NCBI GenBank assembly: GCA_030538235.1
Contig: JAUNUJ010000013.1
Coordinates: forward strand, 1-40,019
DNA from: Alcaligenaceae bacterium
Lineage (GTDB): Bacteria; Pseudomonadota; Gammaproteobacteria; Burkholderiales; Burkholderiaceae_B
Length of the DNA stretch: 40,019 nucleotides
Direction: 5' to 3'
In this document: one piece after another, positions 27,544 to 35,508 of the stretch
Layout of the letters: each line of letters opens with the position of its first letter
Position numbering within the stretch: position 1 is the first letter of the stretch
Made by a program: the position numbers and the translations under genes
The notes under the pieces: generated by a model
What the model saw: the letters and a program-made list of their open reading frames with translations, nothing else
Databases searched by the model: none
What the model was told of the DNA's origin: nothing

Positions 27544-27969
27544 TTACCTATGGAATTTGTACCGTCTTAAGGTGGACATGGCGAGTTGTTTATGTTCCGT
27601 CTGAACCGAAATGAAAATGACCTTATGTTGGCCTGAGTTGTCATTACAAGTAGGTTGTCTATCCGACAATGAAACTCTCCAACCATGAAATTTATGATCT
27701 GCTCTTGGCCCACGAGCGGTGAATGTTTGTGAACGCGTGACAAGGAATATTGTAGGATCTTCCAAGTGCTGCTCTCGCCAATAATTATTTGTCGCTATTT
27801 CAGCTTGAAAAGCGAAAGTCTTTTGATCAACAAAATGGTTTGTCACACTGTAATACAGACAATCCATATGAAGCCTAAGCGTTGAGGCCCATGGTTTGCA
27901 CTGAATGGCGTCACCGGCTACAAATTCAATACTCTGACCCATCTCAAGAGGAATCAACTGTTGAAACAT
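27544..27969 (-). CDS. Unrecognised soluble protein, 141 aa
   Basis: No signal peptide or membrane segment. Rich in aromatic and beta-type sequence (GQSIEFVAGDAIQC, FHGWRVSLSDRQ, HKVIFISVQTEHKQLAM). A strong GAGGAGAG site 2-3 bases before the usual spacing supports the ATG at 27969. It lies 48 bases after the Tai4-like gene and 5 bases before the 217-aa gene, so it is most likely in the same transcript as Tae4. No family recognised; an adaptor or chaperone for the effector is one guess, not shown by sequence. Confidence 0.6.
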   Translation of the reverse strand: MFQQLIPLEMGQSIEFVAGDAIQCKPWASTLRLHMDCLYYSVTNHFVDQKTFAFQAEIATNNYWREQHLEDPTIFLVTRSQTFTARGPRADHKFHGWRVSLSDRQPTCNDNSGQHKVIFISVQTEHKQLAMSTLRRYKFHR

Positions 27970-28017
27970 AACTCTCCTCGCATTTAATTGATTATGAAAA
28001 GCTGATTCTATAGTGCA

Positions 28018-28422
28018 TTATCTCAGCATTTTGCTAAGATCTTGAATCAACACTTGAATCTCTGCTTGTTGACTTATTTCAAAGCAATGCGCAATAGGTA
28101 ATGCTTGACCTTGCATCGGCATGCGTTCATCAGAAACCATATACATTGGCGTGTTTGAGAGCGCCTTATCAATGGCTTCATTGAGTGGCAGTATGATGTT
28201 CTCAAGAGTAAACGTCATGTTTTTTTGGACAATGGCATTTGCCCAAGCAAAGCCGGACTCTTTTAATTGGTCCTCTTTTTGTTTGGCAAGACAAGTCGCA
28301 TTAGCGAAAGCAGTTAAGTCATGCATAGCCTTTTTTTGAGCCTCTGATGTCGCGAGAGTAGATTGTGCGCAAGCACTTAAAGGTACGCTTAGTACAATAC
28401 CGAATAGAGTTTGTCTTAACAT
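28018..28422 (-). CDS. tai4: Tai4-like type VI amidase immunity protein
   Basis: 134 aa. The N-terminal signal sequence ends VPLSAC, which fits a lipobox with Cys18, or a signal peptidase I site just after. The mature part is helical with an ANATCLAKQ motif and a final HCFEISQQAEIQ stretch, as in periplasmic Tai4 proteins. It begins 8 bases after the stop of the Tae4 gene, the usual effector-immunity arrangement. Expected role: bind Tae4 in the periplasm and protect the cell wall from self or sister-cell attack. Assignment rests on context and general likeness, not on a clear motif. A diverged relic is at 23.2-23.3 kb. Confidence 0.7.
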   Translation of the reverse strand: MLRQTLFGIVLSVPLSACAQSTLATSEAQKKAMHDLTAFANATCLAKQKEDQLKESGFAWANAIVQKNMTFTLENIILPLNEAIDKALSNTPMYMVSDERMPMQGQALPIAHCFEISQQAEIQVLIQDLSKMLR

Positions 28423-28430
28423 GGTTTGCT

Positions 28431-28955
28431 TTAGTTGAATTCCCAGAATATGCTTTGTTGCGTGCGTATTGAGGGGTTGTTTTGATTTATATAGCGTGAG
28501 TAATCATCGTATCTAGGTTCACGATAAGTATGACCATTAAATAGGGCTATGTGTCCAGTGGCATCGTTCCAGTTTACCCTAAATACAATAATGCCACGTT
28601 TACCTTTGATGTCGCTATCAAACGGTATGGTTGTATCTGGTGTGTTTGGTTTTCCAAGTATTTTAGCGAGATATAATTCTAAATCCTTTACACCATAGAT
28701 TATACGAGAACCGTCTTCCGCCCTTAGAGTACGAGCTCCAACTGATGCGGCAATGGCAGTATTAATTGGCCAGCCACTTTTATTAAAAGCAATACTTAAT
28801 CGACTAGCGCAGGTATTACCATTTGGACCAAAACCGGGCACATTGATATTTCTTTCTGCTTGCCCCCCTAAATGAGTGAATAAATCCTTCATGGTCGGAT
28901 ATTTGAGATGGTCAGGAAAAGCATTCCAGATACTCATAAAATTAGGTTTACTCAT
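28431..28955 (-). CDS. tae4: Type VI secretion amidase effector Tae4
   Basis: 174 aa from the Met at 28955 (MSKPNF, with GGAAGG upstream, and alignable with the MNRPSF start of known Tae4); the Met at 28967 lacks a site. NlpC/P60-like peptidase that cuts the D-Glu-mDAP bond of peptidoglycan. Catalytic Cys49 in GNTCASRLSIAFN and His135 in ATGHIALFNG. Other family marks: GWPI at 61-64, VKDLELYLAKILGKPN near 89-104, IKGKRGIIVF at 116-125. Ungapped from the His, the third triad position holds Glu146 where Asp is usual; Asp150 or Asp151 are alternatives. No T6SS structural, Hcp, VgrG or PAAR gene is in the window, so this is an orphan effector module here. Confidence 0.9.
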   Translation of the reverse strand: MSKPNFMSIWNAFPDHLKYPTMKDLFTHLGGQAERNINVPGFGPNGNTCASRLSIAFNKSGWPINTAIAASVGARTLRAEDGSRIIYGVKDLELYLAKILGKPNTPDTTIPFDSDIKGKRGIIVFRVNWNDATGHIALFNGHTYREPRYDDYSRYINQNNPSIRTQQSIFWEFN

Positions 28956-28983
28956 CAGGCCTTCCATAGCGATTAAAATTTAA

Positions 28984-29217
28984 TTGCTTAGTTTAGCGTT
29001 GGAGTATGTCAGTGATATTTCATACATTCAGAAAAAAACTGCTGATGAAAACTTACAGAAACGTAATCGTTTGCAGCGCCTTAAAGGAAAGCAAATGTTT
29101 GATGTGCAAGATGAAATTGATAATAAGCGTGATGCCATGAGCGAAGCCCTTGACACCAAGATGCACCTACAAAGCAGTACTCAGAACCTGTTTAGAATCC
29201 GTTGGCAGTTAGTTTAA
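28984..29217 (+). pseudogene. Fragment resembling the C-terminus of a SNF2-type helicase
   Basis: A 77-codon frame begins right after a stop (28981), with only a TTG and no ribosome site. The peptide, with ...LKGKQMFDVQDEIDNKRDAM... and ending ...NLFRIRWQLV, resembles the extreme C-terminus of large SNF2/DEAD-type helicases found beside DNA methylases in phage-defence or restriction loci (recalled from the pattern F..QDEID..RD.......F.IRW). The rest of the gene is missing. I treat it as a decayed remnant rather than a gene. Confidence 0.45.
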
Positions 29218-29576
29218 TAGGAAGCAAGCTGCCTAAAGAAATTATTATCTTCACCACGGATAAGGGTAAAACCTATCAAGTAGAATACTTTAACCTTGAT
29301 GTCAGCGCCTATGTACTTTGATGCAGAGTTTAGTCAAGGTGACCATGGTCGCAAGCTGGCCAATGATGGTTCCGTATCGTGTATGGCAAAAATCGAAACG
29401 GTCAATAGATGTTGGTCGAGTGGCGCAAGCTACCTAGCGTGATGGTTGCGGATAACGATGCCGAAGTCAGAGAGCAAGCCCTGCTACAAGATAACGCCGT
29501 GCTCAATGCGGTGTTAGTAGAGCGCCTCAACATACGCCTGACCGAAAGCATCAAGACAAAAGTGGAGGGGACTTAA
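29218..29576 (+). pseudogene. Decayed coding fragments, unrecognised
   Basis: Three short plus-strand frames in succession, broken by stops: one ending ...YQVEYFNLDVSAYVL (stop at about 29321), one with GDHGRKLANDGSVSCMAKIE, and one of 55 codons from ATG 29409 ending ...IRLTESIKTKVEGT (stop 29574-29576). They read like protein but change frame, consistent with an eroded gene or a mosaic of gene ends. No family recognised. Together with the SNF2-like fragment they fill the 648-base stretch between tae4 and the next real gene. Confidence 0.4.
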
Positions 29577-29593
29577 GGTCTCCCTCCACTTTT
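29558..29593. terminator. Strong hairpin terminator at the right edge of the accessory patch
   Basis: Perfect 12-bp stem AAAAGTGGAGGG / CCCTCCACTTTT with an inner GAC/GTC pair. A-rich before and T-rich after, so usable on both strands: it closes the decayed plus-strand stretch and the minus-strand MmgE/PrpD gene ending at 29616. Confidence 0.8.
29559..29576 (+). repeat. Right arm of 18-bp imperfect direct repeat
   Basis: aaagtggaggggacttaa, one mismatch to 26769-26786. Unlike the left arm it also forms the left half of a terminator hairpin with the bases that follow. Confidence 0.6.
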
Positions 29594-29615
29594 AGTTAAG
29601 AGCAAGCTCACTGCT

Positions 29616-30962
29616 TTATAGCGGCAATAAACTACTGCCGTTTTCCAGATTCCAAGTCCAAGTGATAATACGCTCGGCCTCTTCAACCGTGCCGGCCTTG
29701 TTATAGCTCACTAAGCGCTTAACCTTAGCTTCGATTTCATCACGTGACAGGGTATTGCCCGGATCGCCTTTAGGATCGCTGACGAAGGCTTTAAGCTCAC
29801 GACCGTCTTTGGTTTTGAGCTTGACCTTACCGAGCCATTTCTCAGGGTAGGCGCCGTCAACTTCAGGGTCTAATGTCATAGTGACTTTTTGACGGAAGCT
29901 GTCAATGCGCTCGTCACCTAAAGCCGCTTCAAATTCATCTAAGCCGGCAAAACCGTTGTAGGCTAATACGCCTAAAACTGTACCCATTGAAAACTTCGAT
30001 TGGTGAACTGTGGCAGGTTTATCCACCGCACCCAAGACATCAATCGCCGCTTGGTGGACAAAAGTCTGCACCTCGGCAATATCGTCTGCTGCCAAATCAT
30101 GCTCTTGCATCAGCGCCCACAAGGCATCGGCAGCAGGGTGGGTGTGGCGGCATGAGGCATGGTATTTAAAGGAGGTTTCCAATAAAGCCCAACGTTGGCC
30201 TAAGCCTTCGACTAACTTATCGGCACGAGGTGTTTGGCTAAAGGCATTGCCCATGCCTTTTTCACCTTCGAAAATATCCTCTGCACCACTAAAGCCTTTG
30301 ACTGCTAGTGACGCGGCCATTAGACCGTTAGCAGCAGCCATCGCGGTGTGTAATTGCTTTGAATCAGCGGCAGTTTTTAAGAACTCCCAAAGACCGGCGG
30401 CTTGTGTGCCTGCGCTACCTAGAGCGTCTTGCATTTGCTCGCTATTGAGACCGAGTAGGCGACCCACCGTGACGGCAGCGGCAATAGTACCCGCAGTTGC
30501 CGTGGTATGGAAGATCTTGTAGTGGCTGCGTCCTAAGAATTCACCGACGCGAATGCCGACTTCATAGCCAACAACACAAGCGGTCAAGAGCTCTTTGCCA
30601 TTAGCGCCCAAATCTTGTGCGATAGCAATAGCCGGTGGAAAGACCACGCAAGCCGGGTGAAAAACCGAGCTATTGTGTAAATCGTCCTGTTCCACCATAT
30701 GCGCTGCAGCGGCATTGACCATGGCAGCAAAGTAGGGACTGGTTTTTTGACCGCTCGGGATGAGTTGGGCGCTACCATCACTCGGTCCTTGCTCTTTGGC
30801 AAAGGCAGCGATTTTTTGTACCGGAGGCTCAGTAGAGCCGGCGTACATAGAGCCCAAGGTATCAAGCAGCAAGTCTTCACAGCGACGAATAACCTCAGTT
30901 GGGATATCGTCGAACTGCAAACCTGCGGCAAATTCAGCAATGACACGACTGGATGTACTCAT
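29616..30962 (-). CDS. MmgE/PrpD family protein
   Basis: 448 aa, the usual family length. MmgE/PrpD proteins include 2-methylcitrate dehydratase, cis-aconitate decarboxylase and other dicarboxylic/tricarboxylic acid lyases or isomerases. Family signs: DTLGSMYAGS near residue 34, MVEQDDLHNSSVFHPACVVFPPAIAIA near residue 89, KYHASCRHTHPAADAL near residue 265 and HQSKFSMGTVLGVLAYNG near residue 325. No prpB/prpC neighbours, so methylcitrate cycle use is unlikely. It sits 9 bases after an acyl-CoA dehydrogenase gene, beside ich/ict/ccl-like genes, as in the P. aeruginosa itaconate (rip) locus. Its exact reaction there is not known to me. Confidence 0.88.
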   Translation of the reverse strand: MSTSSRVIAEFAAGLQFDDIPTEVIRRCEDLLLDTLGSMYAGSTEPPVQKIAAFAKEQGPSDGSAQLIPSGQKTSPYFAAMVNAAAAHMVEQDDLHNSSVFHPACVVFPPAIAIAQDLGANGKELLTACVVGYEVGIRVGEFLGRSHYKIFHTTATAGTIAAAVTVGRLLGLNSEQMQDALGSAGTQAAGLWEFLKTAADSKQLHTAMAAANGLMAASLAVKGFSGAEDIFEGEKGMGNAFSQTPRADKLVEGLGQRWALLETSFKYHASCRHTHPAADALWALMQEHDLAADDIAEVQTFVHQAAIDVLGAVDKPATVHQSKFSMGTVLGVLAYNGFAGLDEFEAALGDERIDSFRQKVTMTLDPEVDGAYPEKWLGKVKLKTKDGRELKAFVSDPKGDPGNTLSRDEIEAKVKRLVSYNKAGTVEEAERIITWTWNLENGSSLLPL

Positions 30963-30971
30963 TAAAGCCTC

Positions 30972-32132
30972 TTAGAAAGAGCGTGGTAAACCAAGAATAT
31001 GCTCGGCTACGAAAGAGTAAATCAAGTTAGTAGAAATCGGCGCAACCTGATATAGGCGAGTCTCACGGAATTTACGCTCTACATCGTACTCGTTAGCAAA
31101 ACCGAAACCGCCGTGGAACTGTAAGCAGGCGTTCGCCGCTTCCCAAGACGCGTCAGCCGCAAGTAATTTAGCCATATTAGCTTGGGCGCCGCATGGTTTG
31201 TGCTCATCAAATAAGCGAGTCGCCTCATAGCGCATTAAGCTGGCAGCCTCAATATTAATAAAGGCTTTGGCAATCGGGAACTGTACACCTTGGTTTTGAC
31301 CGATAGGGCGACCGAAAACCACGCGCTCTTTAACGTATTCGGTGACTTTGTCGATAAACCAGTAACCGTCACCGATACATTCGGCGGCAATTAGGGTGCG
31401 CTCGGCATTTAGACCGTCAAGAATATAACGGAAGCCCTTGCCCTCTTCACCAATCAGGTTCTCTTCAGGAATTTCAAGATTGTCAAAGAAAAGTTCGTTG
31501 GTTTCATGGTTAACCATATTAGGAATAGGTTGTACCGTCATGCCATTAGCCATGGCATCTTTAATGTCGACGATAAAGATGGACATGCCGTCAGCTTTGC
31601 GTTGAACTTCTTCTAATGGTGTCGTACGAGCTAGTAGAATCATCAGATCGGAGTTCAAAACGCGAGAAATCCAGACTTTTTGGCCATTAACCACATAACG
31701 ACCGTCTTTTTTTACAGCGGTGGTTTTTAATTTGGTGGTATCCGTTCCAGTAGTCGGTTCAGTAACAGCCATGGATTGGAGGCGTAGCTCACCGCTGGCA
31801 ATTTTAGGTAAGTACAATTGCTTTTGGGCTTCAGAACCGTGACGTAGTAGGGTGCCCATATTGTACATTTGACCATGACAGGCTCCGGAATTACCCCCAT
31901 TACGGTTAATTTCTTCCATAATAACTGAGGCTTCAGTCAAACTTAAACCGGAACCGCCGTATTCTTCGGGAATCAGAGCAGCTAGCCAACCGGCGTCTGT
32001 TAGCGCTTTAACAAACTCGCTAGGGTAACCGCGTTCTTCGTCAATTTTACGGAAGTATTCGGCAGGGAATTCATTACATAGATCACGAATAGCATCGCGA
32101 ATATCTTGGTATTTATCGTCTGTTCTAATCAT
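30972..32132 (-). CDS. Acyl-CoA dehydrogenase, IVD-like placement of the catalytic Glu
   Basis: 386 aa FAD-dependent acyl-CoA dehydrogenase: MAVTEPTTGTDTTKLKTTA near residue 121 (FAD/substrate site), KVWISRV, and FGRPIGQNQGVQFPIA near residue 283. At the C-terminus the usual YEGT motif, whose Glu is the base in most members, is replaced by VAPIST. A Glu is found instead at residue 244 in GLNAERTLIAAE, the position used by isovaleryl-CoA dehydrogenase. It is the first gene of a two-gene minus-strand unit, divergent from the LysR gene. Such a gene accompanies the itaconate genes of P. aeruginosa, where its substrate is uncertain; methylsuccinyl-CoA or a similar branched dicarboxyl-CoA is a guess. 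Confidence 0.88.
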   Translation of the reverse strand: MIRTDDKYQDIRDAIRDLCNEFPAEYFRKIDEERGYPSEFVKALTDAGWLAALIPEEYGGSGLSLTEASVIMEEINRNGGNSGACHGQMYNMGTLLRHGSEAQKQLYLPKIASGELRLQSMAVTEPTTGTDTTKLKTTAVKKDGRYVVNGQKVWISRVLNSDLMILLARTTPLEEVQRKADGMSIFIVDIKDAMANGMTVQPIPNMVNHETNELFFDNLEIPEENLIGEEGKGFRYILDGLNAERTLIAAECIGDGYWFIDKVTEYVKERVVFGRPIGQNQGVQFPIAKAFINIEAASLMRYEATRLFDEHKPCGAQANMAKLLAADASWEAANACLQFHGGFGFANEYDVERKFRETRLYQVAPISTNLIYSFVAEHILGLPRSF

Positions 32133-32163
32133 GTTGTTTTAATCTTTATCGCTTGTGTTAAAA

Positions 32164-32182
32164 ATAGTATAAGAACCACTAT
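32164..32182. promoter_or_regulatory. Candidate LysR-type operator
   Basis: Dyad ATAGT-N9-ACTAT in the 123-base gap between the divergent acyl-CoA dehydrogenase and LysR genes, followed by another ACTAT two bases on. The position suits a LysR autoregulatory site; the exact consensus of this regulator is not known to me. Confidence 0.4.
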
Positions 32183-32255
32183 GCACTATCTGTATTAATA
32201 AGGCTATTGCCAATTCATAAAGTTTGACTTTAATAAAACAAAAGGAAGAGATTTC

Positions 32256-33194
32256 ATGTCCATGCATTTTGATTTAACTGACATGCGATTAATGCTAAAT
32301 ATTGCCGAGGTCAAGAGTCTGACCAAAGCAGCTGAGCGCACGTTTTTATCTCTACCAGCGGCAAGCCATCGAATCAAGAATCTGGAAAACAGTATCGGTA
32401 CCGAATTGCTCTATCGAAGCAGTCAGGGCGTGACGTTGACCCCGGCGGGCGAGGTCTTTGTTGAGCATGCGATGCGGGTGGCGCAACAATTGCAATATTT
32501 GCGCGGTGACATGAAGGAATACGCTGAAGGCATTCGCGGTAAAATCAGGGTCTATGCCAATACCACCGCCATGAGCGAGTTTATGCCCGAGATTTTAGGT
32601 CGTTACTTAGCCTTGCAGCCGGATATCAGTGTTGAGCTGCGTGAGCGTTTAAGCATACAGGTCGTACAAGCTGTGGCCGAAGGTCATGCTGATATCGGTA
32701 TTGTGGCCGGCTTAGATGAGGCTGTGATGAAGAGCAGCAATCTGCGTTATTTGCCTTATCGAGTCAATAAACTAAGTTTTGTGGCGCATCCTTCGCATCC
32801 GCTGAGTCAGGAGAAATCAATCAGTTTTAGTGAGACCTTGGATGAAAGCTATGTTTGTCTTTCCGAATGGAGTGCCATTCATAGTTTTTTACGAAAGGCA
32901 GCGGCCAATCTTGGTCGTACCCTCAAGTATCGAGTAGAAGTCAGTAGTTTTGAGGCGGTTTGTCGCATGGTGGCGGCTAAAGTCGGGGTCAGTATAATCC
33001 CGGCCACAGCGATTACGCGTTACGCTCAAACCATGGATCTGGTCAAGGTGTCTTTAGATGATGCATGGGCTGATAGGCAATTACAGGTCTGTTTGCGACC
33101 CGACGAAGAGTTGCCGAGTTTTGCTAAGCCATTGTTGGATCTGCTGTTGGAAGATGCGGAGCAATGCAATTCAGGGGATGCACTTTCAATCTGA
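32256..33194 (+). CDS. LysR-type regulator of the itaconate-type locus
   Basis: 312 aa. N-terminal helix-turn-helix with DMRLMLNIAEVKSLTKAAERTFLS, then PAASHRIKNLENSIGTELLYR; C-terminal effector domain from about residue 90. It is divergent from the acyl-CoA dehydrogenase/MmgE genes and precedes the ich/ict/ccl-like genes, the place held by RipR/ItcR in known itaconate loci. A start at 32262 (second Met) is also possible; the AAGGAAGAG before 32256 supports the longer form. Confidence 0.85.
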   Translation: MSMHFDLTDMRLMLNIAEVKSLTKAAERTFLSLPAASHRIKNLENSIGTELLYRSSQGVTLTPAGEVFVEHAMRVAQQLQYLRGDMKEYAEGIRGKIRVYANTTAMSEFMPEILGRYLALQPDISVELRERLSIQVVQAVAEGHADIGIVAGLDEAVMKSSNLRYLPYRVNKLSFVAHPSHPLSQEKSISFSETLDESYVCLSEWSAIHSFLRKAAANLGRTLKYRVEVSSFEAVCRMVAAKVGVSIIPATAITRYAQTMDLVKVSLDDAWADRQLQVCLRPDEELPSFAKPLLDLLLEDAEQCNSGDALSI

Positions 33195-33288
33195 TAAAGA
33201 GTGGGTTAAGCGAAGAGCAATTCACTAATCAGTCAGTATAGGGCAAGATAGTTATCATGGATAAGTATAAAATTTTTAAAAGGCCATA

Positions 33289-34119
33289 ATGATGAGTGAA
33301 AATAATCTACAAGACTGGGTAGGGCGCCAAGAAAGGGTGTCTGAGTTTATCAGCGCCTCCCATGCAAAAAAAATTGCTTTTAGTGTTAATGCACCAATGC
33401 CTGTTGATGGTGAGTATTTGCCACTGTTATGGCACTGGGCTTATTTTATTGATCCTATGCCATTAGACGAATTGGGCGACGACGGTCACCCGGCGCGTGG
33501 TGGTTTTTTACCACCGGCAGATAATCGAAATCGTATGTGGGCCGGTGGTCGTTTGACGTTTGTCAGTGATATGGTCATTGGCAAAGAAGCTGAACGCATT
33601 ACGACCATTAAGGCGGTCGTCGAAAAAGAGGGCCGTACCGGTAAATTGTTGTTTGTAACTCTTGAGCATGTTTATGAGCAAGAAGGCAAGATCTGTATCA
33701 TCGAGGAACAAGATATTGTCTATCGTGAGCCGAGCCCACCAAAATTGGTAGGTGATGAGCCGGCACCTGAAGCTGAATGGTCTCAAGAGGTAGAGCCTAA
33801 TTCGGTGATGCTGTTTAGATATTCTGCGGTCACTTTTAATGGGCATCGCATTCACTACGATTATCCTTATGCCAATGGCGTTGAGGGCTATCCCGGTTTG
33901 GTGGTGCATGGTCCCTTAATTGCGACCAAGGTTTTACAGGCCTTTACGGAAGAGCATCCCGAGAAGTTAGTAACTCAATTCAGTTTCCGTGGCGTGCGTC
34001 CTCTAATTGGTCCTGAGCCTTTTAAAGTCGAAGGTGCAGTCGTTGAGTTAAATAGCGCCAAGCTTTGGGCTCAGCAAGGTGGCACCGTCGCTCAAAAAGC
34101 AGAAATTCAGTTTATGTAA
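33289..34119 (+). CDS. ich: Hotdog-fold itaconyl-CoA / mesaconyl-C4-CoA hydratase
   Basis: 276 aa double-hotdog protein of the FAS1-like dehydratase/MaoC group. The N-terminal half holds LPLLWHWAYFID and the GGFLPPADNRNRMWAGGRL segment; the C-terminal hotdog has the hydratase residues in FNGHRIHYDYPYA followed by GYPGLVVHGPL. In P. aeruginosa the matching protein hydrates itaconyl-CoA to (S)-citramalyl-CoA. Mesaconyl-C4-CoA hydratase is a close alternative. The first of two adjacent Met codons (33289, 33292) is used; AAAGG fits either. Confidence 0.8.
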   Translation: MMSENNLQDWVGRQERVSEFISASHAKKIAFSVNAPMPVDGEYLPLLWHWAYFIDPMPLDELGDDGHPARGGFLPPADNRNRMWAGGRLTFVSDMVIGKEAERITTIKAVVEKEGRTGKLLFVTLEHVYEQEGKICIIEEQDIVYREPSPPKLVGDEPAPEAEWSQEVEPNSVMLFRYSAVTFNGHRIHYDYPYANGVEGYPGLVVHGPLIATKVLQAFTEEHPEKLVTQFSFRGVRPLIGPEPFKVEGAVVELNSAKLWAQQGGTVAQKAEIQFM

Positions 34120-34151
34120 TGCTGCAGCCCTCGCGCTTGCAGTCTCTCAAG

Positions 34152-34182
34152 GCGCCCCTACCTCTTGTATGGGTAGGGCGCT
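34152..34182 (+). terminator. GC-rich hairpin between ich and ict
   Basis: GCGCCC-c-TACC / GGgTA-GGGCGC stem with one bulge, about 30 bases after the hydratase stop and without a T tract. It may stabilise the mRNA end or reduce read-through rather than stop transcription outright. Confidence 0.4.
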
Positions 34183-34252
34183 GCGTCGCTGTGCGATGCT
34201 TATGGGTGAACATTGATTCACAGCAAAAGATTTGATATTAAAGGAAAAAAAT

Positions 34253-35434
34253 ATGATTAGGCCTCTGGATGGGATTACCGTCTTAAGTTTCGAGCATGCC
34301 GTGGCGGCGCCTTTTTGTACGCGTCAGCTCGCTGATTTAGGTGCTCGCGTTATTAAAGTGGAGCGTCCCGGCGCCGGTGACTTTGCTCGTGGTTACGATG
34401 AGCGAGTTAATGGCTTAGCATCTCACTTTGTCTGGATTAACCGCTCCAAAGAAAGTTTGACTTTGGATCTTAAGGCTGAAGGGGCGACAGAAATTTTAGA
34501 GCGCATCCTACCCGAGGTGGATGTATTGGTGCAAAACTTGGCTCCCGGCGCAGCGGCACGTTTAGGTTTGTCTTTTGAGGCGTTGCATGAAAAGTATCCG
34601 CAACTAATTATTTGTGATATATCCGGGTATGGTGCGGGCGGTTCATATGAGCAGAAAAAAGCCTATGATTTATTGATTCAAAGTGAGTCAGGTTTCGTTT
34701 CAGTGACCGGTACGGGCGATGAAATGGCTAAGGCGGGTTGCTCGATTGCTGATATCTCGGCTGGTATGTATGCCTACACCAATATTTTATCGGCACTGAT
34801 TCTGCGTGGTAAAACCGGCAAAGGTTCACATATTGATGTATCCATGCTCGAGAGTATGGTGGAGTGGATGGGTTTCCCGATGTATTACGCCTATGATGGC
34901 GCAGAGCCGCCGGTACGCGCTGGTGCGGCGCACGCTGCCATTTACCCCTATGGCCCATTTCCTGTCGCCGGGGGCGATGTGGTTATGTTGGGTCTACAAA
35001 ATGAGCGTGAGTGGAAGGTATTCTGTGAAGAGGTTTTAAAACAGCCTGAATTAGCTGAAGATCCGCGGTTTAGTCGTAATAGCCTAAGAACTGAAAATCG
35101 TGATGAGTTAAAAGCCATTATCGTCGAGTCGTTTTCTACACTCAGCAAAGATCAGGTGATTGATCTTCTGGAGAGTGCGAAAATTGCTAACGCCGCGGTC
35201 AATACCATGCACGATGTCTGGAATCATAAGCAACTACAAGAGCGTGATCGTTGGCGTGAGGTGGGTACCTCGGCCGGTACGATTCCTGCGTTACTCCCAC
35301 CGGGTGTTAATAATGCCTACGATTACCGTATGGATGCGGTGCCGGCGTTAGGTGAGCATAGCGAGTCGATTTTAAAAAGCCTGGGCTTTGGTGCCGAACA
35401 GATCGAAGCGTTGGCCAAGCAAGGTACAATTTAA
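34253..35434 (+). CDS. ict: Class III CoA-transferase, probable itaconate CoA-transferase
   Basis: 393 aa from the ATG at 34253 (MIRPLDG, with AAAGGA upstream); the extra 7 codons from 34232 are dropped. CaiB/BaiF/Frc family: GITVLSFEHAVAAPFCTRQLADLGARVIK is seen near the N-terminus (first part diagnostic), and the catalytic Asp is Asp167 in CSIADISAGMYA. It would load CoA from succinyl-CoA or another donor onto itaconate. Context with the hydratase and lyase strongly favours itaconate or a close C5 dicarboxylate over formyl or carnitine substrates. Confidence 0.85.
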   Translation: MIRPLDGITVLSFEHAVAAPFCTRQLADLGARVIKVERPGAGDFARGYDERVNGLASHFVWINRSKESLTLDLKAEGATEILERILPEVDVLVQNLAPGAAARLGLSFEALHEKYPQLIICDISGYGAGGSYEQKKAYDLLIQSESGFVSVTGTGDEMAKAGCSIADISAGMYAYTNILSALILRGKTGKGSHIDVSMLESMVEWMGFPMYYAYDGAEPPVRAGAAHAAIYPYGPFPVAGGDVVMLGLQNEREWKVFCEEVLKQPELAEDPRFSRNSLRTENRDELKAIIVESFSTLSKDQVIDLLESAKIANAAVNTMHDVWNHKQLQERDRWREVGTSAGTIPALLPPGVNNAYDYRMDAVPALGEHSESILKSLGFGAEQIEALAKQGTI

Positions 35435-35508
35435 TTAGCCATTTGGCGTAAATCCTTATTGCCCGATCGGGTGGGATTGTTTTAGACTTTGAATAAAAGG
35501 AGACTACT

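Noticed and set aside
30010-30522. 170-aa plus-strand frame
   Set aside because: Shadow of the MmgE/PrpD gene; no ribosome site and no family likeness.
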